The notes under the pieces were generated by a model that was not told the origin of the DNA, searched no databases, and worked only from the letters and a program-made list of their open reading frames with translations. Below, piece after piece: positions 1-6,120 of a DNA stretch of 12,080 bases. Position 1 is the first letter of the stretch. Every line of letters begins with the position of its first letter. Origin of the DNA: Flavobacteriales bacterium. GTDB lineage: Bacteria; Bacteroidota; Bacteroidia; Flavobacteriales_D; Crocinitomicaceae. The position numbers were made by a program, and so were the translations under genes. Where the stretch lies: assembly GCA_009926905.1 (NCBI GenBank), contig RFNX01000255.1, positions 1-12,080 of the forward strand, given 5' to 3'.

Positions 1-60
1 GAACTCATCGGAGTGATTCATAATTACTTTATCCGGTTTTTGAAAATCCAATATTGCCAT
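1..60 (-). CDS. rpoA: RNA polymerase alpha subunit, 5' end only (partial)
   Basis: Only the first 20 codons are inside the window; the gene runs off the left edge. The visible peptide is MAILDFQKPDKVIMNHSDEF, which resembles the N-terminus of Bacteroidota RpoA (MAIL-FQKPDKVIM). RpoA dimerises to nucleate assembly of the core RNA polymerase in the cytoplasm, and its C-terminal domain contacts promoter DNA and activators; neither domain is visible here. The ATG lies 15 nt after the rpsD stop and is preceded by an A-rich stretch (GCAAGAAA) with no clear Shine-Dalgarno sequence. The position after rpsD is the usual one in the alpha operon, where rplQ normally follows. The identification depends on a short peptide plus very strong gene order. 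Confidence 0.93.
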   Translation of the reverse strand, partial: MAILDFQKPDKVIMNHSDEF

Positions 61-75
61 TTTCTTGCTTATATA

Positions 76-684
76 TTATTTAGAATATAATTCGACTATC
101 AATTGTTCTTTTATATTTTCTGGAATTAATTCCCTTGATGGAGTATTTAAAACTTTTCCACTTAAAGTAGATTTATCCCAATCTAGCCATTCGTATTTTT
201 TCGAACTAGCAGCCAATGAACTTGTAATAGCTTCTAATGATTTAGATTTTTCTCTTACACCAACAACGTCGCCAACTTTTAAAGTATAAGATGGAATATT
301 TACTACTTCACCGTTAACTGTTATGTGTTTGTGAGATACTAATTGTCTAGCTCCTCTTCTTGTAGGCGAAATTCCTAGTCTGTAAACAGTATTATCTAGT
401 CTTGCTTCGCATAATTGAAGAAGAACTTCACCTGTAATACCTTTCATTCGAGATGCTTTCTCAAATAAATTAGCAAATTGGCGCTCTAATATACCGTAAG
501 TATATTTAGCTTTTTGTTTTTCACCAAGTTGAATAGCGTATTCTGATTGTTTTCCGCCTCTTCTTTTTGATGGACCATGTTGCCCTGGACCGTAGGCTCT
601 TCTGTCCAACGCTTTGTCAGCGCCAAAAATTGGATCACGAAATCTACGTGCAATTTTTGATTTAGGACCTGTGTATCTTGCCAT
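76..684 (-). CDS. rpsD: 30S ribosomal protein S4
   Basis: This 202-residue protein is a primary 16S rRNA binder that starts assembly of the 30S body and helps form the mRNA entry channel with S3 and S5. The N-terminal part (MARYTGPKSKIARRFRDPIFG) carries basic residues and has no cysteine cluster, so it is the zinc-free form. The S4 RNA-binding domain covers about residues 93-157, with ARLDNTVYRLG at 94-104 and TRRGARQLVSHKHITVNG at 108-125. The length is usual for Bacteroidota. Its start is preceded by the longest gap in the window (73 nt), which can fold (see the 700-741 entry), and by T rather than a purine at -3. S4 is the autoregulator of its operon in E. coli and of its own gene in Bacillus, so separate control of this gene is plausible but unproven. 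Confidence 0.98.
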   Translation of the reverse strand: MARYTGPKSKIARRFRDPIFGADKALDRRAYGPGQHGPSKRRGGKQSEYAIQLGEKQKAKYTYGILERQFANLFEKASRMKGITGEVLLQLCEARLDNTVYRLGISPTRRGARQLVSHKHITVNGEVVNIPSYTLKVGDVVGVREKSKSLEAITSSLAASSKKYEWLDWDKSTLSGKVLNTPSRELIPENIKEQLIVELYSK

Positions 685-699
685 ATATAAAATTTAATT

Positions 700-741
700 G
701 GGAATCATGAATTAAGGCATTCCTTCGATGATATGTTTCCC
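700..741 (-). promoter_or_regulatory. Possible structured leader of rpsD
   Basis: In the sense of transcription, the rpsK-rpsD gap can form a three-part hairpin. The outer stem pairs GGGAA (741-737) with TTCCC (704-700). The middle stem pairs TCAT (731-728) with ATGA (708-705), across a 5-nt bulge. The top stem pairs AAGG (725-722) with CCTT (717-714) around an AATG loop. An alternative stem, GGAAT (723-719) with ATTCC (705-701), would exclude the outer and middle stems. The structure ends 15 nt before the rpsD ATG and has no U-run after it, so it does not look like a terminator. A role as an S4 target or translation switch is inference; stems this short and AU-rich can occur by chance. Confidence 0.3.
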
Positions 742-757
742 TGTGTTTGTTACTTTA

Positions 758-1144
758 CTAAACTCTTCTTCTTTTCGGTGGACGACAACCATTGTGAGGA
801 AGTGGAGTAACATCAATAATTTCAGTTACTTCGATTCCTGTGTTGTGTATTGCTCTAATGGCAGATTCTCTACCTGCACCTGGACCTTTAACGTAAACTT
901 TAACTCTTCTCAAGCCAAAGTCATGAGCTTCTTTAGATGCATCTTCAGCCGCAACTTGAGCAGCGTAAGGTGTATTCTTTTTAGAACCTTTAAAGCCCAT
1001 TTTACCTGCAGATGACCAAGAAATTACTTGACCAGCATTGTTTGTCAACGAAATGATAACATTATTGAAACTAGCTTGGATGTGTGCTTCTCCAGCTGCC
1101 TCAACTTTAACGTTTTTCTTCTTTTTTTGATTCGTTTTTGCCAT
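758..1144 (-). CDS. rpsK: 30S ribosomal protein S11
   Basis: S11 (128 residues) sits on the 30S platform, where it contacts 16S rRNA and helps shape the mRNA exit side of the E site. After a lysine-rich start (KKKK at 7-10), the conserved core has ASFNNVIISLTNNAG at 24-38, SSAGKMGFKGSKKNTPYAAQ at 44-63 and VKGPGAGRESAIRA at 85-98. The tail HNGCRPPKRRRV (117-128) is highly conserved; its Asn-Gly pair corresponds to the site where E. coli S11 forms isoaspartate. The start lies 11 nt after rpsM, without a Shine-Dalgarno sequence. The stop is TAG, one of three in the window, and the long gap to rpsD follows. Confidence 0.98.
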   Translation of the reverse strand: MAKTNQKKKKNVKVEAAGEAHIQASFNNVIISLTNNAGQVISWSSAGKMGFKGSKKNTPYAAQVAAEDASKEAHDFGLRRVKVYVKGPGAGRESAIRAIHNTGIEVTEIIDVTPLPHNGCRPPKRRRV

Positions 1145-1155
1145 AATACTATCTA

Positions 1156-1530
1156 TTATTTAGTTGCTTTTTTCTTATTTGCAACTGTCTTTCTCTTACC
1201 TTTTCTTGTTCTTGAGTTATTCTTAGTTCTTTGTCCTCTCAAAGGAAGACCAGCTCTATGACGAATTCCTCTTGTACATCCTATATCCATTAAACGTTTG
1301 ATGTTTAATTGAACTTCAGAGCGCAATTGGCCTTCTGTTTTAACTTCGTTAACTGAATTACGGATAGCTGATAATTGATCATCATTCCAATCATTCACTT
1401 TAATGTTTTCATCTATTCCGTTGTCCTTCAAAATTTTCTGAGAAGTACTTCTTCCGATGCCATAGATGTAAGTTAAACCAATTACACCTCTTTTGTTTTT
1501 TGGTAAGTCAATACCTGCAATACGTGCCAT
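1156..1530 (-). CDS. rpsM: 30S ribosomal protein S13
   Basis: S13 (124 residues) lies in the 30S head, forms bridges to the 50S subunit and contacts the P-site tRNA with its basic tail. The N-terminal domain begins MARIAGIDLPKNKRGVIGLT, followed by the helix-two-turn-helix region with YIYGIGRSTSQKIL at 21-34. The conserved segment GIRHRAGLPLRGQRTKNNSR spans 88-107, and the lysine/arginine-rich tail runs from 108 to 124. In E. coli the leader of rpsM is the S4 repression site of the alpha operon. Here the gap before rpsM is only 12 nt, too short for such a leader, so control must differ or the element must overlap rpmJ. Confidence 0.98.
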   Translation of the reverse strand: MARIAGIDLPKNKRGVIGLTYIYGIGRSTSQKILKDNGIDENIKVNDWNDDQLSAIRNSVNEVKTEGQLRSEVQLNIKRLMDIGCTRGIRHRAGLPLRGQRTKNNSRTRKGKRKTVANKKKATK

Positions 1531-1542
1531 ATTCTTATTAAA

Positions 1543-1659
1543 TTAACCTTGACGTTGTTTTAATTTTGGATTCTTTTTGTTTATAACGTAAACTCTACCT
1601 TTACGTTTAACAATTTTACAGTCAGCTGTTCTCTTTTTTACGGATGCTCTTACTTTCAT
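1543..1659 (-). CDS. rpmJ: 50S ribosomal protein L36, zinc-free form
   Basis: This is a 38-codon gene lying between infA (14 nt) and rpsM (12 nt). The protein begins MKVRASVKKRTADCKIVKRK and ends PKLKQRQG, the full length of the family. L36 is a small, late-assembling 50S protein that binds 23S rRNA close to L6 and L16. In zinc-binding L36 the ligands are Cys11, Cys14, Cys27 and His33; here these positions are Thr11, Cys14, Asn27 and Leu33, so only one ligand remains and the protein should not bind zinc. This C-minus type is usual in Bacteroidota. The ATG is preceded by an A-rich run (ACAGAAA) and no Shine-Dalgarno sequence. Confidence 0.96.
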   Translation of the reverse strand: MKVRASVKKRTADCKIVKRKGRVYVINKKNPKLKQRQG

Positions 1660-1673
1660 TTTCTGTTTTTTTA

Positions 1674-1892
1674 TTATTTATATCTAAAAGATATTCTTCC
1701 TTTCGTTAAATCGTATGGAGACATTTCTACTTTAACTCTGTCACCAGGCAATATTTTAATGTAAAACATTCTCATCTTTCCTGAAATATGTGCCGTTAAT
1801 ACATGCCCATTTTCCAATTCTACTCTAAACATTGCATTTGGTAATGCTTCGAGTATTACTCCATCTTGCTCAATTGATGATTGTTTTGCCAT
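1674..1892 (-). CDS. infA: Translation initiation factor IF-1
   Basis: IF-1 (72 residues) binds the A site of the 30S subunit during initiation and cooperates with IF-2 and IF-3. The whole protein is a single S1-like OB fold. MFRVELENGHVLTAHISGKM (21-40) and SPYDLTKGRISFRYK (58-72) match the family closely, and the length is the normal one. It starts only 3 nt after the secY stop, the tightest non-overlapping junction in the window, which suggests translational coupling to secY. The gene ends with tandem stops TAA TAA. No map or adk gene separates secY from infA, unlike in many Firmicutes and some other Bacteroidota. Confidence 0.98.
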   Translation of the reverse strand: MAKQSSIEQDGVILEALPNAMFRVELENGHVLTAHISGKMRMFYIKILPGDRVKVEMSPYDLTKGRISFRYK

Positions 1893-1895
1893 ATT

Positions 1896-3242
1896 TTAAA
1901 ACCCAGATAATTCGTTTGCGTCTCTTCTACCTCTAACTCTTGTACCTTCCATTAAACCATCCATGTGACGATTTAATTGATAAGTTTCTATTTGCTGTAG
2001 TGTATCCAAAACAACACCTACCATAATTAATATTGAAGTACCTCCGAAAAACATAGCAAAACCGTCATTTACTCCTGCCAACTTAGCAATTGATGGAAGA
2101 ACTGCTATTAAAGCTAGAAATAACGAGCCCGGGAATGTAATTCTAGTAACAACTGTATCAATATGTTCTGCCGTTTCTTCACCTGGTCTAACACCTGGAA
2201 TGAATCCACCGCTTCTTTTTAAATCGTCAGCAATCTTGCTTGGATTAATCATTATTGCTGTGTAGAAGTATGTAAATACGATGATCAGAACGCATAGTAA
2301 AAGATTGTAACTTAAACCATATACATCTCCTAACGATCTTTGAATTGCACCACCTGAGTTGGCTGAATCTGTAGCACTGGTATATATCATTACAGGAATG
2401 GTCATAATTGCTTGAGCAAAAATGATTGGCATTACACCACTAGCATTAACTTTTATAGGTAAATAACTTCTTGCACTTCTTTCATCTACATTTCTTGCTC
2501 CAACAACCCTTTTGGCTGTATTTAAAGGAATCTGACGCACTCCTTGTACAATCAAAATTGTCACTAAAACAACAAGCATAAATGCTACAACTTCCAAAAC
2601 CAATTTTATTAAGTTACCAGCTTGAACTGATTGACCAAACTCAGCAAAGAAAGCACCTGGAAGTCTTGATAAAATACCAACTGTAATTAATAATGAAATA
2701 CCGTTTCCAATTCCTTTCTCAGTTATTCTTTCACCTAACCAAACAGCAAACATTGAACCAGCAATTAAGATTAGTATTGTTTGCGTCCACCAAAATGGTG
2801 TTGCTTCAAGTGGCATAGCCCCTTTTTGTTGCACGTAAAGTGATAAATAACTTGGAGCTTGAAGTGCACAAATAATTATTGTCAAGATTCTGGTATAATT
2901 ATTAATTTGCTTTCTACCTGACTCACCTTCGTTTTGCATTTTTTGAACAGCTGGAACAGCCATTCCTAAAAGTTGCATGATTATAGATGCGCTAATGTAA
3001 GGCATAATTCCTAATGCCATCACTGACGCATTTGTAAAACCACCACCAGAAAATAATGAAAGCAAGGTTTCAAGTGTATTTTGGGTAGCTTGTTTAGTTG
3101 ATAATGCTTCGTAATTCACACCAGGAATGATGATGAACGAACCAACTCTATAAACTAGTATTAGCCCTAAAGTCAAAACTATTCGGTTACGAAGCTCTTC
3201 AACTTTCCAAATATTTTGTATGTTTTGTATAAATCGTTTCAT
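1896..3242 (-). CDS. secY: Preprotein translocase subunit SecY
   Basis: SecY (448 residues) is the inner-membrane protein-conducting channel that works with SecE, SecG, the SecA motor and ribosomes. Ten hydrophobic membrane segments can be read at about 20-39, 73-97, 116-136, 153-171, 180-200, 210-232, 266-288, 310-333, 369-386 and 394-414. Family marks are GIMPYISASIIMQLL (78-92) in segment 2, GERITEKGIGNGISLLI (170-186) leading into segment 5, and the cytoplasmic loop NPSKIADDLKRSGGFIPG (333-350) followed by VRPGE. That loop carries conserved basic residues important for the SecA and ribosome interaction. The length is close to E. coli SecY (443). The start lies 20 nt after rplO, has T at -3, no Shine-Dalgarno sequence, and a promoter-like TATCTTTG just upstream. 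Confidence 0.98.
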   Translation of the reverse strand: MKRFIQNIQNIWKVEELRNRIVLTLGLILVYRVGSFIIIPGVNYEALSTKQATQNTLETLLSLFSGGGFTNASVMALGIMPYISASIIMQLLGMAVPAVQKMQNEGESGRKQINNYTRILTIIICALQAPSYLSLYVQQKGAMPLEATPFWWTQTILILIAGSMFAVWLGERITEKGIGNGISLLITVGILSRLPGAFFAEFGQSVQAGNLIKLVLEVVAFMLVVLVTILIVQGVRQIPLNTAKRVVGARNVDERSARSYLPIKVNASGVMPIIFAQAIMTIPVMIYTSATDSANSGGAIQRSLGDVYGLSYNLLLCVLIIVFTYFYTAIMINPSKIADDLKRSGGFIPGVRPGEETAEHIDTVVTRITFPGSLFLALIAVLPSIAKLAGVNDGFAMFFGGTSILIMVGVVLDTLQQIETYQLNRHMDGLMEGTRVRGRRDANELSGF

Positions 3243-3253
3243 CTAAAAGTTTG

Positions 3254-3261
3254 CAAAGATA
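3254..3261 (-). promoter_or_regulatory. Possible Bacteroidota -7 promoter box before secY
   Basis: The rplO-secY gap contains TATCTTTG on the transcribed sense, an exact match to the Bacteroidota -7 consensus TAnnTTTG. It begins just after the rplO stop and ends 11 nt before the secY ATG. I see no good TTTG or TTG at the proper distance for the -33 element, so only half of the promoter is present. A start from this box would give a leader of less than about ten bases. It is the only such match I noticed in the intergenic gaps. Confidence 0.25.
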
Positions 3262-3262
3262 G

Positions 3263-3709
3263 TTAGATTTTTGAACATGTACCACCATTAGCTTCAATTG
3301 CTTCAATAGCAGCAGTTGAAAAACCGTTAGCAGATACAGTTATTTTCGTTTTTAAGTCACCTCTTCCAAGTACTTTAACTAATTCATTGTTAGACAATAA
3401 ACCGTTATCTTTCAAAACCTCTGGAGTGAATTCTGTTATGCCTTTTGTAGTGGCAAGATACTCTAAAATATCTAGATTTACTGCTTTGTACTCAACGCGA
3501 TTGATATTTTTAAAGCCAAATTTAGGAACTCTTCGTTGTAATGGCATTTGTCCACCTTCGAAACCTATCTTAGTTTTATAACCTGATCTTGATTTAGCTC
3601 CTTTGTGACCACGTGTTGAAGTACCACCATGACCAGAACCTTGTCCGCGAGCAATTCTTTTTTCTCTTTTAACAGAGCCTTTTGCAGGTGTAAGATTATG
3701 TAAATTCAT
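3263..3709 (-). CDS. rplO: 50S ribosomal protein L15
   Basis: L15 (148 residues) is a late 50S assembly protein whose long extended N-terminal half threads through 23S rRNA. That half is glycine- and arginine-rich, as expected: GQGSGHGGTSTRGHKGAKSR covers 22-41 and GFEGGQMPLQRRVPKFGF follows at 49-66. The globular C-terminal domain carries the family signature around KVLGRGDLKTKITVSANGFS (112-131), followed by a helix and the end ANGGTCSKI. The ATG is 17 nt after the rpmD stop and follows an A-rich stretch (TTTTAGAAAAA), the type of start that Bacteroidota use in place of a Shine-Dalgarno sequence. It is directly followed by secY, as in most bacteria. Confidence 0.98.
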   Translation of the reverse strand: MNLHNLTPAKGSVKREKRIARGQGSGHGGTSTRGHKGAKSRSGYKTKIGFEGGQMPLQRRVPKFGFKNINRVEYKAVNLDILEYLATTKGITEFTPEVLKDNGLLSNNELVKVLGRGDLKTKITVSANGFSTAAIEAIEANGGTCSKI

Positions 3710-3726
3710 TTTTTCTAAAATTTTTC

Positions 3727-3903
3727 TTATTCAACAATTGTGATAAGGTGCTTCACCTTATTAATCATTCCTAGAATTTGAGGTGTTCCCTCTTTTTCTA
3801 TTATTTGATTTAAGCGACTAAATCCTAAAGCCTTTATAGTTGCTTTTTGATCAGCAGGTCTTTTGATGGCGCTTTTTACTTGTTTAATTTTAATTGTGCT
3901 CAT
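3727..3903 (-). CDS. rpmD: 50S ribosomal protein L30
   Basis: This is a 58-codon gene between rpsE (12 nt) and rplO (17 nt), the standard position in the spc operon. The protein starts MSTIKIKQVKSAIKRPADQK, continues with ATIKALGFSRLNQIIEKEGT and ends in MINKVKHLITIVE. This fits the L30 fold of an N-terminal strand, the lysine-rich helix region with the conserved K-T/A-L-GF-R-LN pattern at 21-32, and a C-terminal strand ending in V-hydrophobic residues. L30 is a small 50S protein bound near 5S rRNA. Length is usual for the family. It is not essential and is missing in some bacteria, but is intact here. Confidence 0.96.
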   Translation of the reverse strand: MSTIKIKQVKSAIKRPADQKATIKALGFSRLNQIIEKEGTPQILGMINKVKHLITIVE

Positions 3904-3915
3904 ATCGCAATTTTT

Positions 3916-4434
3916 TTAACCGTGGTAAACTTTATCAAGTGTAATTCCTCTTTGTCTTGCAACTGCAATCGCATCTCTCATTTTAGATAGTGCATCAATT
4001 GTAGCTTTAACAACGTTGTGCGGGTTTGATGAACCTTGGGATTTTGCTAATACGTTATGTACTCCAACGCTTTCTAAAACTGCGCGCATCGCACCTCCAG
4101 CAATTACTCCTGTACCTTCAGTTGCAGGTTTCAGCAGAACTTCTGCACCACCATATTTTCCTTTTTGAGTATGAGGAACAGTACCACGTAGAATAGGAAC
4201 TTTTATTAAATTCTTTTTCGCATCGTCAATTCCTTTAGTAATTGCTTCCGTTACTTCTTTTGCTTTTCCAAGTCCGTGTCCAACAACACCATTTTCATCA
4301 CCAACTACAACGATTGCTGAGAAACTGAATGTTCTACCACCTTTTGTTACTTTCGTAACTCTGTTTACAGCAACAAGTTTGTCTTTTAACTCGATATCTG
4401 CTGATTTAACTCTGTTTATTGTTTGAGCTCCCAT
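3916..4434 (-). CDS. rpsE: 30S ribosomal protein S5
   Basis: S5 (172 residues) lies on the solvent side of the 30S subunit, helps form the mRNA entry site with S3 and S4, and affects decoding accuracy. The N-terminal double-stranded-RNA-binding-like domain covers about 16-80 and holds the family signature: GGRTFSFSAIVVVGDENG at 32-49, then GHGLGKAKEVTEAITKG at 52-68. The C-terminal domain shows GTGVIAGGAMRAVLESVGV (107-125) and GSSNPHNVVKATIDAL (134-149). The end KVYHG is close to the short tail usual in Flavobacteriia. The start is 5 nt after rplR, suggesting coupled translation, with an A-rich stretch and A at -3. Confidence 0.98.
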   Translation of the reverse strand: MGAQTINRVKSADIELKDKLVAVNRVTKVTKGGRTFSFSAIVVVGDENGVVGHGLGKAKEVTEAITKGIDDAKKNLIKVPILRGTVPHTQKGKYGGAEVLLKPATEGTGVIAGGAMRAVLESVGVHNVLAKSQGSSNPHNVVKATIDALSKMRDAIAVARQRGITLDKVYHG

Positions 4435-4439
4435 TTTTA

Positions 4440-4793
4440 TTAAAATTTAAGTCCACCTTCTCTAGCAGAATCAGCCAATGACTTAATTCTACCATGATAC
4501 AAGTAACCGTTACGATCAAAAACTACTGTTGATATACCTGCTTTAATTGCTTTTTCAGCGATTGCCTTACCAACAATCGATGCTTGGTTTAATTTTGCAA
4601 CTTTTTGAGCATCGTCCATTTTTAATGAACCAGCTGAAGCTAATGTTTTTCCAGTAGCATCATCAATTAATTGCGCATAAATTTGTTTATTACTTCTGAA
4701 AACAGTTAATCTAGGAGTAACAGCAGTCCCTGTAATTTTCTTGCGAATTCTTCGTTTAATTTTCGCTCTTCTTAGTACTTTATTTAGTGCCAT
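4440..4793 (-). CDS. rplR: 50S ribosomal protein L18
   Basis: L18 (117 residues) binds 5S rRNA together with L5 and L25 and anchors it in the central protuberance. The basic N-terminus (KVLRRAKIKRRIRKK, 5-19) binds 5S RNA. RLTVFRSNKQIYAQLIDD (28-45) and the C-terminal FDRNGYLYHGRIKSLADSAR (92-111), followed by EGGLKF, match the family throughout. Full length is normal. It follows rplF by 17 nt and is followed by rpsE after 5 nt. L5, made from rplE in this same cluster, is its direct 5S partner, so the two proteins come from one transcript. Confidence 0.98.
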   Translation of the reverse strand: MALNKVLRRAKIKRRIRKKITGTAVTPRLTVFRSNKQIYAQLIDDATGKTLASAGSLKMDDAQKVAKLNQASIVGKAIAEKAIKAGISTVVFDRNGYLYHGRIKSLADSAREGGLKF

Positions 4794-4810
4794 AATATTA
4801 TTATCTAGTA

Positions 4811-5365
4811 TTATTTTTTACCAGCAGATTTACCTGCTTTTCTACGAATTTCTTCACCCACAAAACGGATACCTTTTCCTTTATAAGGTTCAGGTTTTCT
4901 AAACGAGCGAATTTTTGCTGCTACTTGACCTAACAATTGTTTATCAAAAGACTCCAGAGTTACAACCGGCGCTTTACCTTTTTCAGTTAAAGTTGTTACT
5001 GTAATTTGAGATGGAATTTCAAAAATTATAGCATGAGAGAAACCTAAAGCCAACTCCAGTTGTTGACCTGTAGCACTTGCTCTGTAACCTACTCCGATAA
5101 TTTCCATTTGTTTTTTGAAACCTTCTGATACTCCAACTATCATATTTTGTACAATAGCTCTGTACAAACCATGTTTAGATCTTTGATCAGGCGCATCTGA
5201 ACTTCTAGTAAAAGTGATGATTCCATCTTCAATATTAATTGAGATTACAGGATCAATCTCTTGGTGAAGTTCACCCTTCTTTCCTTTCACTGTGATAACA
5301 TTTCCAGTCATCGTAACTTGTACGTCGTTTGGAATTGTAACTGGTGCTTTACCTATTCTTGACAT
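4811..5365 (-). CDS. rplF: 50S ribosomal protein L6
   Basis: L6 (184 residues) lies at the base of the L7/L12 stalk close to the sarcin-ricin loop, near where the elongation factors bind. It has two related domains, about 1-82 and 83-176. The start is MSRIGKAPVTIPNDVQV, the first domain includes GLYRAIVQNMIVGVSEGF (66-83), and the second carries GVGYRASATG (91-100) and the C-terminal signature PEPYKGKGIRF (158-168), followed by a basic tail GKSAGKK. The length is in the usual range. The gene sits between rpsH (17 nt) and rplR (17 nt), has GAA directly before ATG and no Shine-Dalgarno sequence. Confidence 0.98.
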   Translation of the reverse strand: MSRIGKAPVTIPNDVQVTMTGNVITVKGKKGELHQEIDPVISINIEDGIITFTRSSDAPDQRSKHGLYRAIVQNMIVGVSEGFKKQMEIIGVGYRASATGQQLELALGFSHAIIFEIPSQITVTTLTEKGKAPVVTLESFDKQLLGQVAAKIRSFRKPEPYKGKGIRFVGEEIRRKAGKSAGKK

Positions 5366-5382
5366 TTCTTAATTGTTTATTT

Positions 5383-5781
5383 TTAATATACGTAGCAAAG
5401 AACTTCGCCACCAACATTCAACTTTCTTGCCTCCTTATCTGTAATCACACCTTTAGAGGTTGAAACGATTGCAATACCTAAACCATTCAAGATTCTTGGC
5501 ATGTCTTCGCTACCACTATACTTTCTTAAACCTGGTCTAGAGGCTCTTTGAAGTTTTGTGATAACTGGCACACGCGTCGATTGATTGTATTTAAGGGCAA
5601 TCTTAATTGTTCCTTGTTTGTTGTCTTCTTCAAACTTATAGTTTAAGATATAACCTTGGTCAAATAAAATTTGAGTCATTGCTCGTTTAATATTTGAACT
5701 TGGGATTTCTACCATTTTCAAACCAGCAGAACTTGCGTTTCTGATTCTGGTTAAATAATCTGCTATTGGATCTGTATTCAT
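5383..5781 (-). CDS. rpsH: 30S ribosomal protein S8
   Basis: S8 (132 residues) binds helix 21 of 16S rRNA early in assembly and is needed for formation of the central domain. The N-terminal domain starts MNTDPIADYLTRIRNA, which is conserved across bacteria. The C-terminal RNA-binding domain has ASRPGLRKYSG (80-90) and the signature GIAIVSTSKGVITDKEARK (102-120), followed by LNVGGEVLCYVY. In E. coli S8 also represses the spc operon by binding the mRNA around the rplE start. Whether this protein does so is not known, but rplE carries the only strong ribosome binding site here (see 6679-6687). An AGGAAAATG context precedes the ATG. Confidence 0.98.
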   Translation of the reverse strand: MNTDPIADYLTRIRNASSAGLKMVEIPSSNIKRAMTQILFDQGYILNYKFEEDNKQGTIKIALKYNQSTRVPVITKLQRASRPGLRKYSGSEDMPRILNGLGIAIVSTSKGVITDKEARKLNVGGEVLCYVY

Positions 5782-5799
5782 TTTCCTAATATTACTTAA

Positions 5800-6114
5800 T
5801 TACCAACTTCCTTTTTTCACTCCTGGGATTTTCCCAGACAAAGCCATTTCTCTGAAAGTTACACGAGAAATACCAAATTGACGCATATATCCTCTTGGAC
5901 GACCAGTAAGACCACAACGATTGTGTTTTCTTACTTTAGAGGAATTAGCAGGAAGCTTTTGAAGTGCCATCATAGCATCCCATTTTGCAGATTGAATATC
6001 TTCAGAAGCATCTGTTGATTTCAAAACTTTAGTTAACTCTTCTCTTTTCTTAGCGTATCGAGTCACCAATTTTTCTCTTTTGCGCTCACGCGCTTTCATT
6101 GATTCTTTTGCCAT
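5800..6114 (-). CDS. rpsN: 30S ribosomal protein S14, long zinc-free form
   Basis: S14 (104 residues) lies in the 30S head next to S3, S10 and S19. The ends are conserved: MAKESMKARERKREKLVTRY at 1-20, NRCGLTGRPRGYMRQFGISR at 65-84 and IPGVKKGSW at 96-104. There is only one cysteine (Cys67), so the two CxxC pairs of the short zinc-binding S14 are absent. As I recall, S14 of common Flavobacteriia is about 89 residues. The middle segment here, around LKSTDASEDIQSAKWDAMMA (31-50), is about 15 residues longer and resembles the arrangement in the E. coli long form (101 aa). The gene is 6 nt after rplE and 18 nt before rpsH. The reading frame is intact, so the extra segment is not a frameshift product. 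Confidence 0.97.
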   Translation of the reverse strand: MAKESMKARERKREKLVTRYAKKREELTKVLKSTDASEDIQSAKWDAMMALQKLPANSSKVRKHNRCGLTGRPRGYMRQFGISRVTFREMALSGKIPGVKKGSW

Positions 6115-6120
6115 CTCTAA

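Noticed and set aside
685..700. TAAATTTT before rpsD as a -7 promoter box
   Set aside because: It misses the final G of TAnnTTTG, has no -33 partner, and would place the transcript start at the ATG.
65..1261. Plus-strand open frames at 65-289, 728-1015 and 1028-1261
   Set aside because: They lie opposite rpsD, rpsK and rpsM, show no family resemblance, and are what AT-rich antisense frames of conserved genes produce.
3387..3581. Plus-strand open frame opposite rplO
   Set aside because: It lies inside the intact L15 gene and its peptide has no recognisable features.
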